Program-made: the position numbers and the translations under genes
Source of the DNA: Paractinoplanes maris
GTDB lineage: Bacteria; Actinomycetota; Actinomycetes; Mycobacteriales; Micromonosporaceae
NCBI RefSeq assembly: GCF_023544465.1
Contig: NZ_JALPVL010000008.1
Span: 186,001-250,000, forward strand
Length of the DNA: 64,000 nucleotides
Reading direction: 5' to 3'
Part shown: one piece after another, positions 1 to 7,584 of the stretch
Layout: the number at the start of each line of letters is the position of its first letter
Numbering within the stretch: the stretch's first letter is position 1
The notes under the pieces: generated by a model
What the model was told of the DNA's origin: nothing
The model's input: only the letters and a program-made list of their open reading frames with translations
Databases searched by the model: none

Positions 1-120
1 AGTCCCCGCGGGAGGCAGCGTTGTCGGCTGATCCCCCGCGGGAGGTGGCGTTGTCGGCTGATCCTCCGTGGGAGGCGGTGTCGTGGGCTGATCCTCCGCG
101 GGAGGCGGCGTCGGGGGTCA
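1..120. repeat. 30-bp tandem repeat, four copies, cut by window edge
   Basis: Four consecutive units with an exact 30-base period. Units share a CCGCGGGAGG-like core followed by GTTGTCGGCTGATC-like sequence; copies three and four have diverged. The period equals ten codons and at least one frame on each strand stays open through the array. It may be the end of a repetitive protein entering from the left, or an intergenic minisatellite just past the stop of the next gene. The array reaches base 1, so its true length is unknown. Confidence 0.85.
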
Positions 121-672
121 GTTCAGCGCGGATTCGTAGGCCAGGGAGACGGTGAGGATGTCGCCGTCGGCCGAGGCGTAGAACATCTGGCGGCCCCCGG
201 GGCCGGGCGTGGTGCCGTGGCTGGCGAACAGACCGTTGCCGGCGTCGCGGCAGCCCGCCCGGACCTCGTCGGGCGACGAGTGCTGGACCGTGCGGACCGC
301 CCACTCGGCCAGCGCGTCGCACGCCGCTGTGCCGGCCGAAGCGGTGGTCCAGGTGGCGACGAAGCCGGTCTCGGCCCGGCCGTCGTGGACGACCCCGAGG
401 CGTACGCCGCCGCGGATCTCGGGGGTGCCGGTCTGGCCGTCCTGGGGGAGCAGCGCGACGGGATCGGCGCTGCTCCAGCCGCGGGGTCCGCCGATGGCGA
501 GCGCCTGGCGCAGGGCCGCCTCGGTGGACCTGGTCCGCGGGTCGTCGGCGCGGGGCCACAGCCAGACGGCCACCCCGGCCGCCGCCACCAGCGCCACCGC
601 GACGGCGATGACCACCCGGCTCGCCGTGGCGGCCCGGGGCGCGGGACGCTCAGTGATCGCATCGATCGACAT
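118..672 (-). CDS. Hypothetical single-pass membrane protein
   Basis: A 184-residue protein that I do not recognise as a named family. About 18 residues of N-terminal cytoplasmic tail are followed by one hydrophobic helix (residues about 19-41, ending VAVWLW) and an extracytoplasmic domain of about 140 residues. That domain has two cysteines near its middle (CDALAEW and AGCRD) that could form a disulfide. It lies 30 bases downstream of the UvrA-like gene on the same strand, so the two are probably co-transcribed. Its stop abuts the 30-bp repeat array. The ATG start gives a standard membrane-anchor N terminus; no better upstream start fits the gap. Confidence 0.7.
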   Translation of the reverse strand: MSIDAITERPAPRAATASRVVIAVAVALVAAAGVAVWLWPRADDPRTRSTEAALRQALAIGGPRGWSSADPVALLPQDGQTGTPEIRGGVRLGVVHDGRAETGFVATWTTASAGTAACDALAEWAVRTVQHSSPDEVRAGCRDAGNGLFASHGTTPGPGGRQMFYASADGDILTVSLAYESALN

Positions 673-702
673 GCGTTCATAGTGTGACGGCCGCGCAACC
701 GG

Positions 703-3144
703 TCAGCCGAGGTGGGAGGCCAGCCAGGGTCCGGTCACGCTGGCGGGGTCGGCGGCCACCTCGGCCGGGGTGCCGGTGGCGACGATGCGGCCGCCGGCCG
801 GGCCGCCGGTCGGGCCCATGTCGATCAGCCGGTCGGCGGCGGCCAGGACGTCCAGGTCGTGGTCGATGACGACGATCGTCGCCCCGGAGTCCAGGAGACG
901 GTCGAAGACCCCGGCCAGCGTACGGATGTCGACCGGATGCAGCCCGGTCGAGGGCTCGTCCAGCACGTAGAGCACGTCGCGCTGGCTGCTGCGCAGGCGA
1001 GCCGCGATGCGCAGGCGCTGGGACTCGCCACCGGACAGCGACGGGGTGGGCTCGCCCAGGCGCAGATAGCCCAGCCCCACGTCGAGGATGGGCCGCAGCG
1101 GACGGACGATCGCCGGCACCGCGGCGTAGTGCTCCAGAGCCTGCTGCACGGTCAGGTCGAGCACGGCCGCGATGGTCAGGTCGTCCACCCGTACGGAAAG
1201 GGTCTCGGGGTTGAACCGGGCGCCGTGACAGGTGGGGCACTCGACGTTGATGTCGGGCAGGTATTGCACGTCGAGGTCGATCGAGCCCAGGCCTTTGCAG
1301 GTGGGGCACTGACCCTGTTTGGTGTTGAACGAGAAGTGCCCGGCCGGGCGGCCGGATGCGGTGGCGAAGTGGGCGCGGATCGCGTCGAAGGCGCCCGAGT
1401 ACGTGCTCGGCGTGGAGCGCGCGTTGAGCCCGATCGGGGTGGCGTCGATCTCCACCACCTGGCGCAGCGGGCCCAGATCGAGCGACTTCACGTGGGCCGG
1501 CAGATCGGCCCCGGCCAGCCGGGCGCGGGCCGCGGGCACCAGGCTGTCGAGCACGAGCGCGGTCTTGCCGGCACCGGACGGGCCGGCCACCCCGGTCAGC
1601 CGGTTGATGCCGAAGGCAGCCGAGACGTCGTGCAGGTTCCACAGCCGCTCGACCTCGATCGTGATCGAGGCGCCGGCCGGCGGCCGGGGCGAGCGCGACA
1701 CCGCCGGCTGCCCGGCCAGGAACGGTCCGATGATCGACTTCCGGTTGGTCTCCAGCGACGCGACCGGGCCCTGGGCCAGGATCGTCCCGCCCAGCCGGCC
1801 CGCGCCCGGGCCCATCTCGATGACCCAGTCGGCCGTCCGGATCACGTCCAGGTCGTGCTCGACGATCACCACCGAGTTGCCGTTGGCGGCCAGCGCGGCG
1901 ATCGTCTTGCGCAGCCCCTCGACGTTGCTCGGGTGCAGCCCGACCGACGGCTCGTCGAGCACATAGAGCATGCCGGTGGTGGTGGACCGGACCGTCGAGG
2001 TCAGCTCGATCCGCTGACGCTCGCCGGTCGACAGCGTGGCGCCGGCCCGGTCCAGCCCCAGATAGCCCAGCCCGACATCGAGCAGCGGGGCGATCGCGCC
2101 GGTCAGCTCGCCGAGCAGCCCGGTCGTCAGGCGGCTCAACTCCGGCGGCATCAGCGGCGCCAGCTCACCGGCGAAGACCACCAGGTGATCGAGGTCGAGC
2201 GCGCTGATCTCGGCCAGGTTGCGGCCGTTGAGCCGCGAGGTCAGCGCCTCGGGCCGCAGCCGGGAGCCGTGGCAGACCGGGCAGGTGTGCGAGTTCAGGT
2301 ATTTGCTGTTCTCGGAGCGCTGAGCCGCGGTGACCGCATTGTCATAGGTCACGTTGAGCCGCACCGGCCGCCCGTTGCGCCCCGAGACGGTCACGACCTG
2401 CTTGCGGGGCTCGCCGTGCAGGACGAGTTCCTTTTCTTCGGGCGACAGCTTCCCGTACGGCACATCGAGCCGCACCCCGAGCTCGCCCGCGGCATACATG
2501 CTGAGCCGGCGACCGCCCACGTTCCAGGGCAGCACGGCTCCCTCGGCGATCGTCTTGCCCGGGTCCGGCACCAGCGTCGCGGGGTCGACCTCGAACACCG
2601 TGCCGATGCCGTGGCAGCGCGGGCAGGCCCCGTACGAGTTGAAGGCGAACGTCTCGGCCCCGGGCGCCTCGAACCGGATGCCGCAGGTCGGGCACTGGAT
2701 CTCCATGGCCTGGGTCGCGATGGACGGCGGCACGTCGTGCCCGTTGGGGCAGCGGTGGGTGCCGAGCCGCGACATGGTCAGTCGCAGCACGTTGAGCACC
2801 TCGCTCATCGTGCCGACGGTGCTGCGGGGCCCGGGTACGGGCGGGCGCTGCCGCAGCGCGAGGGCCGGCGGCAGGTTGTCGATGCGGTCGGCGTCGGGCC
2901 GCTCGGCCTGGGTGAGCCGCCGCCGGCTGTACGTGCTGAGGCCCTCCAGGAAGCGGTGCAGGCCCTCGGCGTAGAGCGTGCCCATGGCCAGCGACGTCTT
3001 GCCCGAGCCGGACACCCCGGCGATGACCACGGTCCGCCAGAGCGGCACGTCCACGTCGAGGTCGCGCAGGGTGTTGTGCCGGATGCCGCGGGCCTGGATG
3101 GCCCGGGGCAGTGAGTCCGGCGGGGGCGGGATCTTCGTGGCCAT
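703..3144 (-). CDS. UvrA-like ABC ATPase (UvrA2/DrrC type)
   Basis: An 813-residue relative of excinuclease subunit A. Two ABC ATPase halves are visible: the first has Walker A GVSGSGKTS near the N terminus and a signature written STGERQR; the second has GPSGAGKTA, signature LSGGESQR and Walker B VLYVLDEPSTGLH. Zinc modules appear as CPTCG/CPRC, CPVCHG and CPTCKG...CPTCHG. The protein is over 100 residues shorter than housekeeping UvrA (about 950), which suits the UvrA2 class that lacks part of the UvrB-binding region. Members act in DNA-adduct tolerance or drug resistance. No uvrB or uvrC is nearby, so this is probably an accessory copy. The first-half signature, with T in place of the usual G, is unusual. 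It is followed 30 bases later by the small membrane protein. Confidence 0.9.
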   Translation of the reverse strand: MATKIPPPPDSLPRAIQARGIRHNTLRDLDVDVPLWRTVVIAGVSGSGKTSLAMGTLYAEGLHRFLEGLSTYSRRRLTQAERPDADRIDNLPPALALRQRPPVPGPRSTVGTMSEVLNVLRLTMSRLGTHRCPNGHDVPPSIATQAMEIQCPTCGIRFEAPGAETFAFNSYGACPRCHGIGTVFEVDPATLVPDPGKTIAEGAVLPWNVGGRRLSMYAAGELGVRLDVPYGKLSPEEKELVLHGEPRKQVVTVSGRNGRPVRLNVTYDNAVTAAQRSENSKYLNSHTCPVCHGSRLRPEALTSRLNGRNLAEISALDLDHLVVFAGELAPLMPPELSRLTTGLLGELTGAIAPLLDVGLGYLGLDRAGATLSTGERQRIELTSTVRSTTTGMLYVLDEPSVGLHPSNVEGLRKTIAALAANGNSVVIVEHDLDVIRTADWVIEMGPGAGRLGGTILAQGPVASLETNRKSIIGPFLAGQPAVSRSPRPPAGASITIEVERLWNLHDVSAAFGINRLTGVAGPSGAGKTALVLDSLVPAARARLAGADLPAHVKSLDLGPLRQVVEIDATPIGLNARSTPSTYSGAFDAIRAHFATASGRPAGHFSFNTKQGQCPTCKGLGSIDLDVQYLPDINVECPTCHGARFNPETLSVRVDDLTIAAVLDLTVQQALEHYAAVPAIVRPLRPILDVGLGYLRLGEPTPSLSGGESQRLRIAARLRSSQRDVLYVLDEPSTGLHPVDIRTLAGVFDRLLDSGATIVVIDHDLDVLAAADRLIDMGPTGGPAGGRIVATGTPAEVAADPASVTGPWLASHLG

Positions 3145-3420
3145 AGCTTCGTCATAGCCGCGATCAGCGGTTTCCCGGACCGAATCGAGCTGTCAATCGC
3201 GTCACACCGGGTGGTTTCCGGCCGCGCGGGCGGCATCGGCCGTGACCGGGAGCCTGCCACGGCACCCTGCCGCACCGGCGCTGAGTGTGCGGGCAGCGGG
3301 CCGGGGGCGGAGGGGCAATTCGACCTTAAAGCGACCTTAAAGATCAACATGGATGGGGTGGATGGGCCCCTCGCTTCCAAAGATGGGCTGGTCCGGCTCA
3401 CTACGGAGGCAAGTCAGAAG

Positions 3421-5040
3421 ATGCGTCGCAAACGAAGTCTCGTCCTGTCCGGTGTCGTCGCCGCGGTCGTCGGCATCACCACGTGGATCGCCCTCCCGGC
3501 CTCCGCGGCGGCGCCCACCGCCGAGCTGCGCACGGTCTCCGACTGGGGATCCGGATGGCAGGGCGAAGTGACGATCAAGAACACCGGGACGGACGCGATG
3601 TCGTCGTGGAAGGTCGAGTTCGACCTGCCCGCGGGCGCGGCGGTCGGCAGCTTCTGGGACGCCGGCATGGTGGCCGCGGGCAGCCACCGGACCTTCAGCA
3701 ACCGGCCCTGGAACGGCGGCGTCGCGGTCGGAGGGACCGTCACGTTCGGGTTCGTGGGGTCGGGCGGCAAGCCGGCCAACTGCAAGCTCAACGGGGCGCC
3801 TTGTTCCGGGGCCGGCGTGGTGATTCCGACTGTTGCGCCCACCACGGCGCCCACCACCGCGCCCACCACGGCGCCCACCACCGCGCCGCCGGCTACTCCG
3901 TCGGCCACCACCAAGGCCCCGGCTGCCCCGGTCGCCGTTCCGGAGGCGAGCACCGTGCTGCCGGTGGCGGTCAAGAACGAGACCGGGCGGGGCGACAACG
4001 TCTTCCTCTACGTGCTGGGCACCAACCTGACAACCGGCAAGCTCGGGTACGTCACCGCGGCCGGCGCCTTCACCAACTGGACCGGCGGCGGTCCCGTCCC
4101 GGTCCCGGCGCCCGACGTGTCGATCGCCGGCCCGGCCAACGGTTCGACCACCACGCTCAAGCTGCCGAAGAACCTGTCCGGCCGCCTCTACATGTCCTTC
4201 GGGCAGAAGCTGGACTTCCGGCTGACCGGCGACGGCCTGGTGCAACCGGCGCCGTGGGCCGGTGGTGACCCCAACCGCGACATCCTGTTCGACTGGAGCG
4301 AGTTCACGCTCAACGACTCCGGCCTGTGGCTCAACAGCTCCCAGGTCGACATGTTCGCCGTGCCGCACGTGGTCAGCGTGACCGGCGGCGACGGGCGGAC
4401 GGCCAAGACCGGTGAGGTGAAGGCGGGCGGCCGGCAGCGGGTCATCAACGCGGTCAAGGCGTCACCCGACTTCGCCAAGAGCGTGGTCACCCGGGGCGAC
4501 GGGACGGTGCTGCGGGTGCTGGCGCCGGGCAAGGCGGCGGACGCCGGCCTGATGAGCCCGACCTATCTGGACCCGTACATCACCAGCGCCTGGAACGCGT
4601 ACGGCTCGAAGACCTTGACCGTGGTGCCGTTCACCGACCGGCCGGACACGAAGTTCCTGGGCCGCACCAGTGGCAACGTCATGAACTTCACCGACAGCAC
4701 GGGCAAGACGGTCGCGTCGTTCACCAAGCCGTCGACCGCCAACGTGTGGGGTTGCGACGGCGCCCTGGGCGCCCCGAACGACCTGATCGTCGGGCCGATC
4801 GCCCGGACGCTGTGCGCGGCGCTGACCCGCACCACGCTGGGCCGGCTCGACACCCAGCCCAGCGGCACGGCGGCCGACTTCTATCAGGGCACCCCGGCCA
4901 ACCTGTACGCCAAGGTGGTGCACGACAACATGGTCGACGGCAAGGCGTACGCGTTCGCCTTCGACGACGTGCAGAACCAGGAGTCCCTGGTCCACAGCGG
5001 CGACCCGCGCACGGCCGGGATCACCCTCAGCCCGTTCTGA
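3421..5040 (+). CDS. Secreted GH64 endo-beta-1,3-glucanase with CBM2
   Basis: A 539-residue exported enzyme. A signal peptide (about residues 1-28, cleavage near ASA) is followed by a family 2 carbohydrate-binding module (about 29-130, Trp-rich with two cysteines) and an APTT-rich linker (about 131-178). The catalytic region (about 179-539) is a family 64 beta-1,3-glucanase; it begins with the typical NETGRGDNVFLYVLGTNL block. E294 (in DWSEF) and D310 (in SQVDMF) are 16 residues apart, the spacing I recall for the catalytic pair of the Streptomyces matensis GH64 enzyme. GH64 enzymes release laminari-oligosaccharides from beta-1,3-glucan of fungal walls. The ATG at 3421 is chosen because GGAGG lies 11 bases upstream and it gives a clean signal peptide. 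A strong hairpin terminator follows. Confidence 0.9.
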   Translation: MRRKRSLVLSGVVAAVVGITTWIALPASAAAPTAELRTVSDWGSGWQGEVTIKNTGTDAMSSWKVEFDLPAGAAVGSFWDAGMVAAGSHRTFSNRPWNGGVAVGGTVTFGFVGSGGKPANCKLNGAPCSGAGVVIPTVAPTTAPTTAPTTAPTTAPPATPSATTKAPAAPVAVPEASTVLPVAVKNETGRGDNVFLYVLGTNLTTGKLGYVTAAGAFTNWTGGGPVPVPAPDVSIAGPANGSTTTLKLPKNLSGRLYMSFGQKLDFRLTGDGLVQPAPWAGGDPNRDILFDWSEFTLNDSGLWLNSSQVDMFAVPHVVSVTGGDGRTAKTGEVKAGGRQRVINAVKASPDFAKSVVTRGDGTVLRVLAPGKAADAGLMSPTYLDPYITSAWNAYGSKTLTVVPFTDRPDTKFLGRTSGNVMNFTDSTGKTVASFTKPSTANVWGCDGALGAPNDLIVGPIARTLCAALTRTTLGRLDTQPSGTAADFYQGTPANLYAKVVHDNMVDGKAYAFAFDDVQNQESLVHSGDPRTAGITLSPF

Positions 5041-5057
5041 GCCAACCACTGACCGAA

Positions 5058-5138
5058 GCGTCCGCGATCAGCCGGACGCCCTTGGACGGAAGCGCCGGCA
5101 CCGCCGCGGGAGGGGACCGCGCGGTGGCCGGCGCTTCC
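5058..5138 (+). terminator. Double hairpin terminator after the GH64 gene
   Basis: Two stems follow the GH64 stop. The first pairs GCGTCCG (5058-5064) with CGGACGC (5073-5079). The second is a 12-bp perfect stem, GGAAGCGCCGGC (5088-5099) with GCCGGCGCTTCC (5127-5138), extended inward by ACCGC/GCGGT. There is no T-run, as is common in high-GC actinobacteria. Confidence 0.7.
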
Positions 5139-5156
5139 CACGCCGCCACCCGTTTC

Positions 5157-5327
5157 TCATCGAAGCGTGAACTGGACCGCGCCGCGGTGATAGGTGCCGG
5201 TGGCGCCGGTCAGGTCCACGCCGGTCAGGTCGGTGTCACTCAGATCGGCGAAGTTGAGGTCGGCCTCTTGCAGGATTGCTCCGCGAAGGTCCGCACCGGT
5301 CAGATCGGCGCCGGACTCGACATAGGT
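5157..5327 (-). pseudogene. Pentapeptide-repeat protein remnant
   Basis: Translating the minus strand gives about 56 residues made of A(D/N)LxG-type pentapeptides: SGADLTGADLRGA, then ADLNFADLSDTDLTGVDL, ending FTLR before TGA at 5157-5159. The frame is closed by a stop three codons upstream of the first pentapeptides and has no ATG or suitably placed GTG, so it looks like the 3-prime stump of a longer gene. Pentapeptide proteins fold as right-handed quadrilateral helices, and some protect gyrase. Function here is lost or unknown. Confidence 0.65.
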
Positions 5328-5356
5328 TCATGGCAACGCTCGGGACAGGGGCGGGA

Positions 5357-5390
5357 GCCTGATGAAGGGAATGTCATCCCTTCGTCAGGC
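5357..5390. promoter_or_regulatory. 14-bp inverted repeat upstream of the DUF2255 gene
   Basis: GCCTGATGAAGGGA (5357-5370) pairs with TCCCTTCGTCAGGC (5377-5390) across a 6-base loop, with a single G-T position. It ends 23 bases before the GTG start of the next gene and about 30 bases beyond the open end of the pentapeptide remnant. It may be an operator, a 5-prime leader hairpin or a relic terminator. Confidence 0.55.
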
Positions 5391-5413
5391 CGTGGCGCCG
5401 AGGGGGCTCAACG

Positions 5414-5788
5414 GTGACTGGTCGATGGTCGGCGGAGGAGTTGCGGCGGGTGGCCGAGGCCGGGGAGCTGGAGATCGCGGTCCGGCGGTCGGACGGCAGC
5501 CTGCGACGGTGGGTGCCGGTCTGGGTCGTGTGCGCCGGTGAGCAGGCGTACGTGCGGAGCTGGCACCGGCGGGACACCGGCTGGTTCGGCCATGCCGTCC
5601 GTGATCGGCGGGCCCGCGTACGGGTGCCGGGCCTCGAGTCCGACGTCACCGTCGAGGACGTCGGGGACGCGTCGCCTCAGGTCACCGCCGAGGTCGACGC
5701 CGCCTACCGCGGCAAGTACGGCGGCGGCGCCGACTCCATGGTCACCGCCGCCGCGGCGGCCACCACTCTGCGGCTCAGCCCAGGGTGA
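5414..5788 (+). CDS. DUF2255 family protein
   Basis: A 124-residue cytoplasmic protein starting at GTG with a GAGGGGG ribosome-binding stretch about 8 bases upstream. The pattern fits DUF2255: an N-terminal W-x-x-E-E-L helix, the core IAVRRSDGSLRRWVPVWVV, YVRSWHRRDTGWFG, and a C-terminal V-x-A-x-Y-R-x-K-Y segment. The fold resembles small split-barrel flavin-binding or deazaflavin-dependent reductases, but no catalytic role is established for the family. Its last 14 bases overlap the tail of the convergent S9 peptidase gene. Confidence 0.75.
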   Translation: MTGRWSAEELRRVAEAGELEIAVRRSDGSLRRWVPVWVVCAGEQAYVRSWHRRDTGWFGHAVRDRRARVRVPGLESDVTVEDVGDASPQVTAEVDAAYRGKYGGGADSMVTAAAAATTLRLSPG

Positions 5789-7565
5789 AGGGGCGCGGGT
5801 GCAGGTGGCTGGTCAGCCAGTCGACCGTCTCCCGCAGGTAATCGGCCCGGGACGAGCGGTTCAGCAGCTCGTGGCCCTCGCCCGGGAAGAGCAGATAGCG
5901 GTGCGGCACGCCGCGCGCCTGCAGGGCGGCCACCACCTGCTCGGCCTCGATGACCGGGACGTTGCTGTCGTTCTCGCCGTGCACGATCATCAGCGGCGTG
6001 CGCAGGTGGTCGATGCGGGTGATCGGGGACAGGTCCGCCAGCAGGTCGCGGTCGGTCACCGGGTCGCCGTACTTGGAGACCGCGGCCGAGGCGATCCACG
6101 GCTCGGTGTGCTCGTAGAAGGTGGCGAAGTTCGACATGCCGCAGACGTCGATGCCCACCGCGAACAGGTCGGGGAAGGTCGTCAGCGCGGCCAGCGTGAG
6201 GTAACCGCCATACGAGCGGCCCATGATCCCCAGCGTGGACGAGATGCCCGACTCCGTCAGGAAGCGGGCGCACGACCGGACATCCTCGATCGCCGCGTAG
6301 CGCAGCCCCAGGTTGTCGGCGTTGACGAAGCTGCGCCCGAAGCCCGACGACCCGCGCACGTTGGGCGCGAAGACGGCGATGCCGCGGTCGGTCAGCGACT
6401 GGAAGAGCGGTCCGTGCCCCGGCCGTTCCTGAGCTTCGGGACCGCCGTGGAACCACAGCACCGTCGGGTGCGGTCCGTCGCCCTCGGGCCGGAACAGCCA
6501 GCCGGTCAGCGTCAGCCCGTCGTGCGCGGCGAACGTCTCGAGCGTGGGCCGGACCGCGTTCGGCGCCGCCGGCTCGGCCGACACCGCCGCGACACCCTCG
6601 GCCGACGAGACCCACACGCCGTGCGGCTGGCCCGGGCCCTCGGCCGTGAAGGCCAGCGTCGACCCGTCGAAACACCACGTCGGGCCGCTGACGACCCAGC
6701 CCGGCAGCGGGCTCACCGAGCGCCGTCCGCCGGAGTCGAGGTCGACCAGCGACAGCTCGGACAGCCCGCCCCGCACGTTCCACAACACCGCCGCCGTACG
6801 CCCGTCGGCCGTGATCGTGAAGGTCTCGACCTCGTCAGTGGGGGAGGAGGCGAGCACCTCGACGCTGCCCTTGACCACCCGGATCAGCATCGGCAGCTCG
6901 CCCGACTCGCTGCGGGCGTACACCGTCGTGCCGTCCGGCCCGAAGACCGCCTGCTCGCCCGCGGTGACGAACTCGTCCACCCCGGTCAGCAGGTCGCGGA
7001 CGACGATGTGCCGGTCACCGCGCGGCCCGATGCGCAGCAGCGCCCGGTCGCGGCCGGGCGCGACATCGAGCAGCGAGATCAGCTCGCCGCGGGCCACCAC
7101 CGACCGCTCGCCCGAGACCGGGTCGACCAGCAGGGCCGTGTCCAGGTTCTCGGTGAAGGCCAGCAGCGACCGGCCGGGCAGCCAGCGCATGTTGTCGGCC
7201 GTGCCGTCGCCGAAACCGGCGATCTGGTGCAGCTCGGAGCCGTCCGGCCGGACCAGCCAGATCTCGTGGCGGGGGGCCCCGCCCGGCGCGACCAGGCAGG
7301 CCAGCCAGCCGCCGCCGGTCGACCACTGCACCTCGGCGACCGGCGGCTCGCCCGTGTCGACCAGGAACGTCAGGTCGCTGCCGACGGGCTGCACCCACAC
7401 CTGGGGGCGCCCGCTGCGGTCGGAGACGTAGGCGGCGTGCCGGCCGTCCGGCGACAACGCCGGCGACCAGCTGCCCGACACTTCGGAAGGGAAGGTACCC
7501 GTCTCACGATCAGTCCACCCCATGGGCAGCACGGTGACGTCGACACGGTTGAACTGACCGGTCAT
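5775..7565 (-). CDS. S9 family (prolyl oligopeptidase-type) peptidase
   Basis: A 596-residue serine peptidase. Residues 1 to about 340 hold beta-propeller repeats (SPDGRHAAYVSDRSG, DGTTVYARS and similar). The alpha/beta-hydrolase domain (about 345-596) carries nucleophile S451 in GRSYGGY, acid D533 in GENDSNVPV and H565 in GEGHEL. The oxyanion/HGGP segment is present. No signal peptide is seen, so it should be cytosolic and cut or transfer short peptides. The ATG at 7565 is preferred because GGGAGG sits just upstream and the conserved MGWTDRETG start follows. It is the last gene of the operon with the amidotransferase (19-base gap) and the ATP-grasp fusion. In the related NAGGN trio the third gene is also a peptidase, though of family M42. 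Confidence 0.88.
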   Translation of the reverse strand: MTGQFNRVDVTVLPMGWTDRETGTFPSEVSGSWSPALSPDGRHAAYVSDRSGRPQVWVQPVGSDLTFLVDTGEPPVAEVQWSTGGGWLACLVAPGGAPRHEIWLVRPDGSELHQIAGFGDGTADNMRWLPGRSLLAFTENLDTALLVDPVSGERSVVARGELISLLDVAPGRDRALLRIGPRGDRHIVVRDLLTGVDEFVTAGEQAVFGPDGTTVYARSESGELPMLIRVVKGSVEVLASSPTDEVETFTITADGRTAAVLWNVRGGLSELSLVDLDSGGRRSVSPLPGWVVSGPTWCFDGSTLAFTAEGPGQPHGVWVSSAEGVAAVSAEPAAPNAVRPTLETFAAHDGLTLTGWLFRPEGDGPHPTVLWFHGGPEAQERPGHGPLFQSLTDRGIAVFAPNVRGSSGFGRSFVNADNLGLRYAAIEDVRSCARFLTESGISSTLGIMGRSYGGYLTLAALTTFPDLFAVGIDVCGMSNFATFYEHTEPWIASAAVSKYGDPVTDRDLLADLSPITRIDHLRTPLMIVHGENDSNVPVIEAEQVVAALQARGVPHRYLLFPGEGHELLNRSSRADYLRETVDWLTSHLHPRPFTLG

Positions 7566-7584
7566 ACGGGTCCTCCCTCGATGT

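Noticed and set aside
712-3114. 800-codon plus-strand frame opposite the UvrA-like gene
   Set aside because: Minus strand shows ABC signatures and zinc motifs in order; the plus-strand translation is His/Arg/Gly-rich with none.
3831-3895. ACC-GCG-CCC tandem words in the GH64 gene as a separate repeat element
   Set aside because: They encode an ordinary APTT linker between CBM2 and the catalytic domain.
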